Shown here piece by piece: positions 1 through 8,586 of a stretch of 48,719 bases of DNA. Every line of letters starts with the position of its first letter. Position 1 is the first letter of the stretch. The DNA comes from Oscillospiraceae bacterium (GTDB lineage: Bacteria > Bacillota > Clostridia > Oscillospirales > Acutalibacteraceae), in NCBI GenBank assembly GCA_015065805.1, contig SVPN01000012.1, positions 1-48,719 of the forward strand, written 5' to 3'. The position numbers and the translations under genes were made by a program. Under the pieces are notes generated by a model. The model was not told where the DNA came from. It ran no database searches and saw only the letters and a list, made by a program, of their open reading frames with translations.

Positions 1-60
1 CTACCCCTCCGTCTTTCGGCTACGCCGAAATCCACCTCCCCTGACAAGGGGAGGCAAGGA
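1..60 (-). repeat. Intergenic palindromic repeat, family A (partial at left edge)
   Basis: The segment has two hairpin-forming parts: CGGCTACGCCG-type and CTCCCC-TGACA-GGGGAG, followed by GCAAGG. The same layout (CCTCCGTC, short hairpin, CCACCTC, hairpin, GAGGCAAGG) is found in the opposite orientation at 36717-36774, so it is a dispersed family rather than a local accident. No coding frame here is convincing. The copy may begin left of the window. Confidence 0.6.
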
Positions 61-124
61 TTCGCTTCGCTTCTTATTCTTCCCCCGGTAGAACCGGGGA
101 TTTATTTCCACACCTAAAGGCACC

Positions 125-164
125 AAAAAAACCGCCCACACCATTCCAATGAATGTGTGGGCGG
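125..164 (-). terminator. Rho-independent terminator of the protease-Opp operon
   Basis: Read on the minus strand, a 10-bp perfect stem (CCGCCCACAC with GTGTGGGCGG, 132-141 and 155-164) is followed by seven U residues. It lies 14 nt after the stop of the last gene of the operon. Confidence 0.9.
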
Positions 165-177
165 CTTGCCGTTTTTC

Positions 178-420
178 TTATGCCAGCCAGAAGACCAGCT
201 TGAGGATAATGAACAACACGATCAGACAACCGATCACCGCCAGCATCGGCAGAAACATCATACGAACCGCACCCCAATAGGTGTGCCAGATGTCCGAAAA
301 GCGGGAGGATGTGCCGCTGTCCCGATAGGACGGTGCGGGCTTGCGCCCCGACAGATCCGAAAGCGAACGGCCGTCGTCGATGTAGGTGATCTTCTCTTTT
401 TTCTTGTCTTTCTTTTTCAT
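178..420 (-). CDS. Small single-pass membrane protein, unknown function
   Basis: The product is 80 residues. A very lysine-rich N-terminus (MKKKDKKKEK) and a polar middle are followed by one hydrophobic C-terminal segment (about residues 53-79), so it is probably a tail-anchored protein with its basic part in the cytoplasm. It starts 4 nt after the stop of the oppF-like gene and is followed by the operon terminator, so it is the last gene of the oligopeptide transporter operon. I do not recognise the family. A weak AGGG ribosome site precedes the ATG. It could be an accessory or assembly factor for the transporter, but that rests on position only. Confidence 0.65.
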   Translation of the reverse strand: MKKKDKKKEKITYIDDGRSLSDLSGRKPAPSYRDSGTSSRFSDIWHTYWGAVRMMFLPMLAVIGCLIVLFIILKLVFWLA

Positions 421-424
421 ACGC

Positions 425-1405
425 TTACCCTAACAGATGGCACGCCGCGCAATGACCGCCGCCGAAATCCTTATAAGTCGGGGGGACTTCCTTGCAGATG
501 TCCTTGGCGTACGGGCAACGCGTATGGAACCGACAGCCCTTGGGCGGGTTGGCAGGCGACGGAATATCGCCCTTGAGGACGATGCGCTCCATCTTGACAT
601 CCGGATCGGGATGCGGGATCGCCGAGAACAGCGCCTGCGTGTACGGGTGCAGAGGATGCGCGAAGATATCCTCCTTGGTGCCGTATTCCACCATCGAACC
701 AAGATACATCACGCCGATCTTATCGGAGATGAATTTAACGACCGACAGATCGTGCGAAATGAACAGATACGCTAAGTTCATATCCTGCTGCAGTTGTTTG
801 AGCAGGTTGATGATCTGTGCCTGAATGGACACATCCAGTGCCGACACGGGTTCGTCGCAGACAACGAGCTTCGGATTGACCGACAGCGCACGCGCAATAC
901 AGATGCGCTGGCGCTGACCGCCCGAGAATTCGTGCGGGTAACGCTCATAGTAATAGTCACGCAGTCCGCATTTGTCCATCAGATTGAGCACGTAGTCCTT
1001 GATTTCGGCGCGGGGAACGATCTTGTGCACCTCAACGGGCTCGGACAGAATGCCGCCCACCGTGCTTCGCGGAGGGAGCGACGAATAGGGATCCTGAAAG
1101 ATGATCTGCATCTGCTTGCGGATCTCACGCATCTGCGAGGATTTGTAATCGGTGATGTCCTTGCCGTCAAACCAGATGCGACCGCCCGACGCGCTGTGCA
1201 GCTTGAGGATCGTGCGGCCGAGGGTCGTTTTGCCGCAACCCGATTCGCCGACAATGCCCAGCGTTTCGCCCGCGTTAAGCGTGAAGGACACATCGTCCAC
1301 CGCGACAAGCTCCTGCGTGACCTTGCCCGTAAGCGTCTTTTTCAACGGGAAGGCTTTGCGCAGGTGCTCGACCTCAAGAAGCGCTCTTGTATGTTTGTCG
1401 CTCAT
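425..1405 (-). CDS. oppF: Oligopeptide ABC transporter ATP-binding protein, OppF type
   Basis: This is the second ATPase of a peptide importer, energising uptake through OppB/OppC. Visible motifs are Walker A GESGCGKTT, signature FSGGQRQR, Walker B LVVCDEPVSALD and the H-loop ISHDLSVV. The C-terminus carries the oligo_HPY extension with cysteines (CRFHTRCPYAKDIC and CAAC) known in Opp/Dpp ATPases, where they may hold an Fe-S cluster. The ATG at 1405 overlaps the oppD stop as TGATG, with GGAGG 10 nt upstream; a GTG at 1408 is also possible. Length (326 aa) is normal. One small oddity: the Q-loop region reads DPYSSLPPRS, where most relatives have SLNPR. Confidence 0.93.
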   Translation of the reverse strand: MSDKHTRALLEVEHLRKAFPLKKTLTGKVTQELVAVDDVSFTLNAGETLGIVGESGCGKTTLGRTILKLHSASGGRIWFDGKDITDYKSSQMREIRKQMQIIFQDPYSSLPPRSTVGGILSEPVEVHKIVPRAEIKDYVLNLMDKCGLRDYYYERYPHEFSGGQRQRICIARALSVNPKLVVCDEPVSALDVSIQAQIINLLKQLQQDMNLAYLFISHDLSVVKFISDKIGVMYLGSMVEYGTKEDIFAHPLHPYTQALFSAIPHPDPDVKMERIVLKGDIPSPANPPKGCRFHTRCPYAKDICKEVPPTYKDFGGGHCAACHLLG

Positions 1406-2544
1406 CACGCCTTCGCCTCCTCGTTATACAGATGACACGCCACAAAATGCGTGGGACTGACCTGAATCATACCGGGGTATTCTCCCGAGCACGCCTTGGT
1501 GCACTGCGAACAGCGCTCCTTGAAATAGCAGTGATCGGGCATATCAATGGGGTTGGGAACGTTGCCGGGGATGTTGAACAGCGTATCGCTGTCCGACTGC
1601 AGGGTCGGCTTTGATTTCTGCAGACCGATGGTGTAGGGATGCATCGGATTGTGGAAGATCTCTTGCACGGTGCCCTTTTCGATCACACGACCCGCGTACA
1701 TCACCACAACGTAGTCCGCCATTTCCGCAATGACGCCTAAGTCGTGCGTGATGAGCATAATGGAGCCGTCGATCTTGTTCTTCAGATCGCGCAGAAGATC
1801 GAGGATCTGCGCCTGGATCGTCACGTCAAGTGCCGTGGTCGGTTCGTCCGCGATGATCAGACGCGGGTTGCTCGCCAGTGCCATCGAGATCATCACGCGC
1901 TGACGCATACCGCCCGACAGCTCGTGCGGAAACGCCGCATACACACGCTCGGGCATTGCGATGCCGACGAGGTTGAGCATTTCGATGGACTTGGCTTTTG
2001 CCTCTTCCTTGGTCGCATCGGGACGGTGGATAAACGTGACCTCATCAAGCTGTTGACCGATGGTGAACACGGGGTTCAGCGAGGTCATCGGCTCCTGGAA
2101 GATCATCGCGATCTGATCGCCGCGGATCTTGTAAATATCGCGGATCGGCATTTTCGCAATGTCATATACTTTGGTCGCGTCACCGTATTTTGCCTTGAAA
2201 CGGATCTCGCCCGAGACGATCTGACCCGCAGGGCCCTGCAACAGACGCATCACCGACATACTGGTGACCGATTTGCCGCAGCCCGACTCGCCGACGATGC
2301 CGACGGTGGAGTTTTTGGGGATGTTGAAGGACACGCCGTTGACCGCCTTGACCACACCCTGCTCGGTGAAGAAATAGGAATGCAGGTCGTCGATCTCTAA
2401 GATATTCGCGTCATCGTGCATCTGCGTGAGGTATTCCGACTCAGGTGCACGGCGGTTTTTATAGGCTTCGAGACGCTTGATCTCCTTTGCGTTTTGTTTC
2501 GCAATGGCGCGGATCTCCTTGCCCGAAAGATAATGATTCGCCAT
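1405..2544 (-). CDS. oppD: Oligopeptide ABC transporter ATP-binding protein, OppD type
   Basis: This is the first ATPase of the peptide importer. Motifs are Walker A GESGCGKS, Q-loop IFQEPMTSLNPVFT, signature LSGGMRQR, Walker B LIIADEPTTALD and H-loop ITHDLGV. The oligo_HPY C-terminus contains CYFKERCSQCTKAC. At 379 residues it is slightly longer than usual, because about 45 charged residues (KEIRAIAKQNAKEIKRLEAY) precede the ATPase core and probably form a helix. A GGAG 7 nt before the ATG supports the start, and only 3 nt separate it from the oppC stop. Confidence 0.93.
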   Translation of the reverse strand: MANHYLSGKEIRAIAKQNAKEIKRLEAYKNRRAPESEYLTQMHDDANILEIDDLHSYFFTEQGVVKAVNGVSFNIPKNSTVGIVGESGCGKSVTSMSVMRLLQGPAGQIVSGEIRFKAKYGDATKVYDIAKMPIRDIYKIRGDQIAMIFQEPMTSLNPVFTIGQQLDEVTFIHRPDATKEEAKAKSIEMLNLVGIAMPERVYAAFPHELSGGMRQRVMISMALASNPRLIIADEPTTALDVTIQAQILDLLRDLKNKIDGSIMLITHDLGVIAEMADYVVVMYAGRVIEKGTVQEIFHNPMHPYTIGLQKSKPTLQSDSDTLFNIPGNVPNPIDMPDHCYFKERCSQCTKACSGEYPGMIQVSPTHFVACHLYNEEAKA

Positions 2545-2547
2545 ATG

Positions 2548-3600
2548 TTATCTCCTCGCTTTCGGGTCAAGTGCGTCGCGCAGGCCGTCACCGACAAAGT
2601 TGAATCCGAGCACCGCGATCACGATGCAGATACCCGCAGGCACCCACACGTGCAGATGGTTCTCAAGGATATCGGGGTTCGTGGTGATGATGTTGATCAT
2701 CGTACCCCACGCGGTGTACGGCGCTTTAATACCCATATTCAGGTAAGACAGCGTCGCTTCATACAAAATCATACTGCCGAGGCTCAGGCTCATCTGCACG
2801 ATCAGCTGGGGCATCACGTTCGGGACAAGATGCTTGAAGATCTTGCGCGAGGTGGAATAGCCCATCGCTTCGGCGGCAACCATATACTCCTGCTCACGCA
2901 GAGAGAGAATCTGACCGCGCACCAGTCGCGCTGTGCCCGGCCACGAAATGAAGGTCAGGAAAATCATCAGGATGTAAATGCGGGAGCTTTCCGGCACCAT
3001 ACCTGCCGCTACCCATCCGTCCATCGCGGCACTGATGATCAGCAGGATCGGAATGCCGGGCAGGCAGATGAGCACGTCGCAGATACGCATAATCACGTTA
3101 TCGACCCAGCCGCCGAAATAGCCCGCAATGCCACCCATCAGCACACCGAAGACCGTCAGCAAAAACACCGTCAGGAAGCTGACCAGCAACGATACGCGAC
3201 CGCCCTGCATCAGGCGGATCAGGACGTCGTAGCCCTGATCGTCGGTGCCCAGCGGATGGGTCGCCGAGGGTGCCGACAGCATATTGTCGCTTTTGGAGGT
3301 TTCGAGCGTCTGCTGCATCGTGTAGGTGACACCGTTGATCTCATATGTCATTTCCGAGGTGGCATAGTCGAGCATACCGCTTTTGTCGATGTCGGTCTGA
3401 CTCCAGCGGGTATACACCAACGGGCCTGCAAAGCAGAACAGGAACAGGCTGATGATCATCACCAGACCGATGATGCTCAGCTTCGAGCGGAAAAAGCGGC
3501 GGACGAGCATCTGCGTCGGAGACATCAGGCGTACATTTTTGTCAAGAGGCACTTCGGTATCCATCGTCTCCTGAACTTCTATTTCTTGAGAGTCTTTCAT
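2548..3600 (-). CDS. oppC: Oligopeptide ABC transporter permease, OppC type
   Basis: This is one of the two transmembrane subunits of the peptide importer. The N-terminal cytoplasmic stretch is followed by a first membrane helix (about residues 38-60), an extracellular segment, and the BPD_transp_1 core with the EAA loop (EYMVAAEAMGYSTSRKIFKH, about 235-255) that docks on the ATPases. LGTDDQGYDVLIRLMQGGRVSL is the typical OppC/DppC block. A GGAGG 10 nt upstream supports the ATG. The length of 350 residues is slightly above average because of about 40 extra residues between helix 1 and the core. Confidence 0.93.
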   Translation of the reverse strand: MKDSQEIEVQETMDTEVPLDKNVRLMSPTQMLVRRFFRSKLSIIGLVMIISLFLFCFAGPLVYTRWSQTDIDKSGMLDYATSEMTYEINGVTYTMQQTLETSKSDNMLSAPSATHPLGTDDQGYDVLIRLMQGGRVSLLVSFLTVFLLTVFGVLMGGIAGYFGGWVDNVIMRICDVLICLPGIPILLIISAAMDGWVAAGMVPESSRIYILMIFLTFISWPGTARLVRGQILSLREQEYMVAAEAMGYSTSRKIFKHLVPNVMPQLIVQMSLSLGSMILYEATLSYLNMGIKAPYTAWGTMINIITTNPDILENHLHVWVPAGICIVIAVLGFNFVGDGLRDALDPKARR

Positions 3601-3615
3601 ATACCGTTCGCCTCC

Positions 3616-4611
3616 TTACTCCAATTTGACACGCGGGTCTACGATCGCATACATCAGGTCTGCAAGCAGAACACCGACGACACTGAGCACCGCTAAGAAC
3701 ATATTGTAGCCCATAATAAACGGAATGTCGCCCACATTCATAGCCTGTAAGGCGATGTTACCGATACCGGGCAGGTCAAACACCTGCTCGGTGATGATGG
3801 CGCCCGAAAACAGCGACGGCAACAGACCCGCAAGCGAGGTCACCAGTGGGATCAGCGTGTTGCGGAACGCGTGCTTGTTGATAACGGTCTTTTCCTTCAG
3901 ACCCTTTGCGCGCGCCGTACGGATGTAGTCGGAGTTCATCACTTCCAGCATATTGGTTCTGGTCATACGCATTCTGGCACCGATGCTGAGGATAACGACC
4001 GTCAAAATCGGCACGAACACGTGGTGCAGATAGTCCAGTATGCGGGCAAAGCCGAACAGATCCTGCGTCGGGTCACTCAAGCCGCTTGCAGGGAACCAGC
4101 CAAGCTTGATGGACAGCCAGCTTTTCAGGATGTTGCCGAAGAAGAAGGCAGGAAGCGAAATACCGACCATCACAAGCACCGTCACAAGATAGTCACGGAA
4201 TTTGTACTGATGCGTTGCCGCTGTAATGCCCAGCGGGATCGCGATCATAAACTCAAAGATCGTAGCGATCAGGGCGATCAGGAACGAAATGCCCATATGG
4301 TCGGCAATCTTGTCCGCCACGGGGATGCCGTATTTGAAGCTGACACCTAAATCCAGGCGGAGCAGATCCAGCAACCAGTTGAAATAGCCCTGAAGAATGT
4401 CCATAAAGCCGGCATCCGCCGACAAGCCGTAAGAGGCATACATCGCATCGACCATATCACTGCTGACGACCGAACCCGATGTCTGGAGCTGTGATACCTT
4501 GTCACGCACATAGTCAATCGGCATCAGGCGCGTCAGAAAGTAGATGATCAGCGACACGCCGAACAGCACCAGCAAGGCGTAGCCGAGTCGCTTTAATATA
4601 TACTTTACCAT
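3616..4611 (-). CDS. oppB: Oligopeptide ABC transporter permease, OppB type
   Basis: This is the second transmembrane subunit of the importer. MVKYILKRLGYALLVLFGVS at the N-terminus is the characteristic first helix of OppB/DppB. The EAA loop is seen as YIRTARAKGLKEKTVINKH, followed by the usual NTLIPLVTSLA. The ATG at 4611 is preferred over the one at 4620 because AAAGGA lies 8 nt upstream of it and directly abuts the other. The product is 331 residues, the normal size. The 56-nt gap to the SBP gene holds a long palindrome. Confidence 0.93.
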   Translation of the reverse strand: MVKYILKRLGYALLVLFGVSLIIYFLTRLMPIDYVRDKVSQLQTSGSVVSSDMVDAMYASYGLSADAGFMDILQGYFNWLLDLLRLDLGVSFKYGIPVADKIADHMGISFLIALIATIFEFMIAIPLGITAATHQYKFRDYLVTVLVMVGISLPAFFFGNILKSWLSIKLGWFPASGLSDPTQDLFGFARILDYLHHVFVPILTVVILSIGARMRMTRTNMLEVMNSDYIRTARAKGLKEKTVINKHAFRNTLIPLVTSLAGLLPSLFSGAIITEQVFDLPGIGNIALQAMNVGDIPFIMGYNMFLAVLSVVGVLLADLMYAIVDPRVKLE

Positions 4612-4627
4612 AAGATCCATCCTTTAG

Positions 4628-4659
4628 TGCGGGAGAAAGGCACGTGCCTTCCTCCCGCA
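4628..4659. promoter_or_regulatory. Intercistronic hairpin between the SBP and oppB genes
   Basis: There is a 32-nt near-perfect palindrome (TGCGGGAG..GCAC/GTGC..CTCCCGCA) with a single mismatched pair, 9 nt downstream of the SBP stop. There is no U-tract on the minus strand, so it is not a simple terminator. In comparable operons such hairpins protect the SBP mRNA 3' end and let the binding protein be made in excess over the membrane subunits. That role is inferred. Confidence 0.7.
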
Positions 4660-4668
4660 AAGAGTGAA

Positions 4669-7236
4669 TTAGTTTGCGTATTCCAGTTCCCAGATGCGAT
4701 CCAGCGGCGACGAATACGGATTGACATCCTGCGGCATCGTCTCGCTGTTGACAACATTGGAGTTGTAAGCATACAACACATCGCGCTGGTAAACAGGCAG
4801 TTCCACCGCAAGATCCAGGATGTAGCCCATTGCTTCCTCATACAGCTCGGTACGCTCCGCCTGATCGTTGGTCTCACGTGCCTCGTCGATCAGATCGCTG
4901 AGGTCATCAAGAATGTCAAGCTCTTCGGAGGTGCCGCTTGCCTTCAGGTAGTTGTAGCCCCAGGCAAGGGTGCTGGTTGCCGAGGAATCCTTGTGGTAAA
5001 CCTGATAGAGATCGGGGTCAAGCGCCGACGACCACGCCGCCGCCCACACAGCCAGCGAACCGGTGCTGATCTTTGTGAGTGCCTGCGGATCGCAGACAAC
5101 GGTGATTTCCCAGCCCATATCGTTGAGCAGAGCCGCCGCGTCACGGAACACCTTATAGGTCGGGTGATCCTGCAGGGTCGAGCCCGCGATGGTGAAGGTG
5201 ATCTTCAGATCGCTGTCGCCTGCGCTGACGCCCGCCTCCTGCATATACTTTTCGATGTTGCTTCTGGCGATATCGTCGCTCCAGGCGCCCATCTGCGGGT
5301 AATCCTTGCCGTTATCGTTGGCGGTCTCACCCTTCGGATATGCCCAGCTGACCTTCGACATCGGCCAGAAAATGCGGTCTGCGGTACCGGCGCGGTAGTA
5401 ATCGAGTGCCAGCGAGGTGTTCATCGCGCACATAACGGCCTTGCGCAGGTTGATGTCGTGGATCTTGGAGGCGTTGACGCCGATGTAACCGTAGCCGAGC
5501 TGATCGGACGACAGGGTCACATAGCCCTTCTTCGCCATCGACTGCAGCTTTTCGTAGTTGTTATTGGTCAGTGCGGGCGAGATGTAGTGCACAGCGCCCG
5601 TCTCCAGTGCCGCGATGGCGTTGTTGGAGCTGACGACCTGATAACGGATCTTGTCGATCTTGGCGTTTTCAATTTCGGAGGCAACCGTGTTGAAGTTTTC
5701 GTTTGCCTTGAAATACACAACATTGTTCTTGTAGAAATCGCCCTCGGCGGGTGCATCGTTGTTGGAGGCATCGGTTGCCTTGTAGGAGCCGGCACCCATC
5801 GGAATGCGGACATTGCGGGGGGACTGGATGATCTTCGACATAAAGTCAAAGTTCGCAAACTCCACGCCGAACTGGTTGTTGGCGATATCCACGCCGACCT
5901 TACTGCCCTCACCGTAGTAATGCTGCGGTGCCACCGAGATAGCAAAGTTCCAGATCGCCTTCGGGTCAACACCGTCAATGGTGATGGAGAGCACATCGTA
6001 CTCGTCGGGATTGGTGACTGTACCGTCCTGATTGTGGCCCGATGCGACCGTGTACTCCGTGCCGTTGACGGAGAGCTTGGTACCCGCCTTATCGGTATGT
6101 GCCAGGGACACGATACCGCGGATGTTCTCCACCGCTAACTTGCCGCTGTCGGACACGTTCTCGTGGAGGATGACTTCCTTCGCCTTTGCGGCATACTCGG
6201 TCATCAGGGTCGTTGCCGTAGCCCAGTACTGCAGCACCACGTTGAGCTGACGGGAGATCACGTCGTTGTACACGTATTCCACCGCCGCTTCCTTGGTGGT
6301 CACCGAGGCGGGGTACGAGGGGGTCAGCTTCTTGATCACGGTGCGGTCAACCTTGCCGTCTTCACCCTCGGCGTATTCCACTTCCACATACCCCTCGGTG
6401 TACATAAAACGGAACACTTCGTCTTCAAATTCCTTGTGCGACTTGTAGGGCTCGTCGGTATAGGACTCCTGCGCACCGACATAGTCACTTTCCAGCTCCT
6501 CTTTGAAGAGCTTGAGCGCGTACTCATAATCCTCAAGGAGGTTTTTGTTCGAAACGCTGTCCGCATCGTTGGAGATGGCGGATTTATAGCCGCTGCTGAC
6601 CGAATGGGCGGCAATAGCCTCCTTCATTGCCTCGTAGCCGACTTCCTTCGTGGCGGATGCCTGCACCTTGGCATTGAAGAGGTTGATCAGCTCGTTCAGA
6701 CGGGCGTTCGCGCGGGAGTTCGCCTGCGACGCGATCAGATCGTTGCTGTCGTCCGAAGCCGAGCCGACGGTCTGGGTTCTGTACTCCGAAAGGCCGAGAA
6801 TGTCGGTGGAATACAGCGTGTTCGAGCCCGTGTAAACCGGGTCAAGATAAACATAGTAGTTGAACAGCACATCCTCCATCGTCAACGGGTGACCGTCGGA
6901 GAACTTGATGCCGTTTTTCAGCACGAAGTTGTAGGTCACGGTATCGTCCTTGTTCTCGACGATTTCATAATCCTTGACAACGACGGCTTCTTTGTCGCCG
7001 TAGGCGACCTGCACTTCGCCGTTGACATAGTTCGAGCCAAGCATACCGATCTGCGTCATCGCGACGATGGTGCCGTCGGGCGCAGAGGTATAGAAGAACG
7101 GATTAAACAAACCGTCGAGCGGTTCGGTCATAATGACGAACGCGTCAATCTTTTTGTTCGAGCAACCCGTCAGTCCCGCGAACATCCCGATGCACATTGC
7201 CGCGCACAGGATAAGGGACAACCATTTTCTTTTCAT
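4669..7236 (-). CDS. oppA: Oligopeptide-binding lipoprotein, SBP family 5, with large insertion
   Basis: This is the substrate-binding protein of the importer. The signal peptide ends in the lipobox LTGC (Cys25), so it is lipid-anchored outside the membrane. The family-5 signature block is seen around YNFVLKNGIKFSDGHPLTMEDVLF, and the C-terminal half (INLRKAVMCAMN, YQVYHKDSSATS) fits the family. At 855 residues it is about 250-300 longer than typical OppA/DppA. The surplus lies mainly between residues about 140 and 400 as a helical, acidic, Ala/Glu/Lys-rich stretch that I cannot place in the family fold. GAAGGAG 8 nt before the ATG supports the start. It lies 36 nt after the previous gene. 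Confidence 0.9.
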   Translation of the reverse strand: MKRKWLSLILCAAMCIGMFAGLTGCSNKKIDAFVIMTEPLDGLFNPFFYTSAPDGTIVAMTQIGMLGSNYVNGEVQVAYGDKEAVVVKDYEIVENKDDTVTYNFVLKNGIKFSDGHPLTMEDVLFNYYVYLDPVYTGSNTLYSTDILGLSEYRTQTVGSASDDSNDLIASQANSRANARLNELINLFNAKVQASATKEVGYEAMKEAIAAHSVSSGYKSAISNDADSVSNKNLLEDYEYALKLFKEELESDYVGAQESYTDEPYKSHKEFEDEVFRFMYTEGYVEVEYAEGEDGKVDRTVIKKLTPSYPASVTTKEAAVEYVYNDVISRQLNVVLQYWATATTLMTEYAAKAKEVILHENVSDSGKLAVENIRGIVSLAHTDKAGTKLSVNGTEYTVASGHNQDGTVTNPDEYDVLSITIDGVDPKAIWNFAISVAPQHYYGEGSKVGVDIANNQFGVEFANFDFMSKIIQSPRNVRIPMGAGSYKATDASNNDAPAEGDFYKNNVVYFKANENFNTVASEIENAKIDKIRYQVVSSNNAIAALETGAVHYISPALTNNNYEKLQSMAKKGYVTLSSDQLGYGYIGVNASKIHDINLRKAVMCAMNTSLALDYYRAGTADRIFWPMSKVSWAYPKGETANDNGKDYPQMGAWSDDIARSNIEKYMQEAGVSAGDSDLKITFTIAGSTLQDHPTYKVFRDAAALLNDMGWEITVVCDPQALTKISTGSLAVWAAAWSSALDPDLYQVYHKDSSATSTLAWGYNYLKASGTSEELDILDDLSDLIDEARETNDQAERTELYEEAMGYILDLAVELPVYQRDVLYAYNSNVVNSETMPQDVNPYSSPLDRIWELEYAN

Positions 7237-7272
7237 GTTGTTCGCTCCTTCGTTGAATGATACTGTCTATGC

Positions 7273-8586
7273 TCAGTCACCCACTGTGACCGAATTGCCT
7301 TCCACTGTCACCTTGAGCTCATCGGGATTCTCTCCGACGACCTCAACGGCGATCTGTGCGGGACGGATGAGCGTCGCGTCACCGCTTCCGCACACCGTAC
7401 CCATACTGTACTCCGTCGTTCCGCAATAGAACGAGGTTGCGATCTGCAACGTGCTGTTGGTCACCGCCACGTTTTTTACCGTGGCATCCGCCGAGATTCT
7501 GCCGGCAAACAGACCGATGCAGGTATCCACTAACTTCACGCCTTTTTTCACCGTGAAGCACACGTTGTCAAACGTGATATTCTCCACAACCGCGCCGTCA
7601 GCGAGGCTTCCGAAAAGGCCGTAGCCGGTCTTTTCAAAGTTGTTTTGCTCAAATGTCACGTTTTTGATCGTGTGACCGTTGCCGCGGATGGTGCCGTTGT
7701 AGTTGCCCTGCAGAAATGCCGTGGGCCAGCTCTCATCGGTGAAATCCAGATCCGCCATAATCTCGTAGCTGTTGTTGATGCCGATGTTGTCCTTGAACTG
7801 ATCCACCGTATGAATACGGTACCACTCGCCCACCTCATAATCGGCATACAGCGTCAGCAACGGGTTCTGCACAGTCGCGGTTTCGTAATCGATCACGCCG
7901 GGATGCGCGAAGGTCTGCGCCGTGACAGGCTGTTTTCCTTCGGGATCCAGATACAGCGTTTTCAGGGTGTAGCCGTCGCGCTTGGGAACCGCAAACATAT
8001 CCAGCTCACCGGTCTCCTCGTTCCACGCAGGGGTCTTGAGCTCCGTGATCTCGTTCGGGTTGAAGTCGCCGCGCTGGACATACTCCGTACCGCGCTCGCG
8101 CACCTCGATCTCGAACTTCGGTGCCCACGCCGCATACAGCGTCAGCACGGGCTCGTCAGCAGAATAGCTGCCGTCGGGATCGACCGTCAGGACATCCTTT
8201 TCAAAATCCCAACGTTCGCCGTAGGTGATGACCTCATTGCCGTTCTCATCCACGCTTTTGTCGCATTGACGGTACCAGCCGACCAGGAAGCACCCGTCCT
8301 TCGGTGTGGATTTATCCGTGCCGAGTCGCGACGGATGCATCGGGTCAAGCAGGGACAGCGCGGCATTGCCCTCGCCGTCCTTCGGGGCTTTCGATACATC
8401 AAAGGAGTCCACGATGACCGATGTGCCGGCGGTGAACTCACCGCCGTTGGCATCGTATCGGACGCTGACCGTATAGCCCTCGTCATTGAGAATTTCGTAC
8501 TTTGTCGGGTCGGCACTGCAACCCGTCAGGAGGGTGACAGCTGTCGCTGCCGCCACAATCCACGCTATAGCTTTACAGCGCTTCAT
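7273..8586 (-). CDS. Lipoprotein with InlB-type repeats and GLUG-like region
   Basis: The likely start is the ATG at 8586 (or 8592), since GAGGGGG lies 6 nt upstream and a signal peptide with lipobox LTGC follows directly; longer frames run inside the upstream gene. The mature part has Listeria-Bacteroides (InlB B) repeat units (SVRYDANGGEF, LTLYAAWAPKF, LTLYADYEV) in the first half. After that, a beta-helix-like stretch (GTIRGNGHTIKNVTF, YGLFGSLADGAVVENITF, GLFAGRIS) resembles GLUG-type repeats of surface adhesins and IgA-peptidase-like proteins. It overlaps the protease gene by 14 nt and precedes the SBP gene, so it is co-transcribed with both. The function is probably adhesion or substrate capture at the cell surface, by family resemblance only. 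Confidence 0.8.
   Translation of the reverse strand: MKRCKAIAWIVAAATAVTLLTGCSADPTKYEILNDEGYTVSVRYDANGGEFTAGTSVIVDSFDVSKAPKDGEGNAALSLLDPMHPSRLGTDKSTPKDGCFLVGWYRQCDKSVDENGNEVITYGERWDFEKDVLTVDPDGSYSADEPVLTLYAAWAPKFEIEVRERGTEYVQRGDFNPNEITELKTPAWNEETGELDMFAVPKRDGYTLKTLYLDPEGKQPVTAQTFAHPGVIDYETATVQNPLLTLYADYEVGEWYRIHTVDQFKDNIGINNSYEIMADLDFTDESWPTAFLQGNYNGTIRGNGHTIKNVTFEQNNFEKTGYGLFGSLADGAVVENITFDNVCFTVKKGVKLVDTCIGLFAGRISADATVKNVAVTNSTLQIATSFYCGTTEYSMGTVCGSGDATLIRPAQIAVEVVGENPDELKVTVEGNSVTVGD

Noticed and set aside
4627-7260. Long plus-strand frames opposite the peptide-binding protein gene
   Set aside because: They are shadows of an identified family-5 binding protein.
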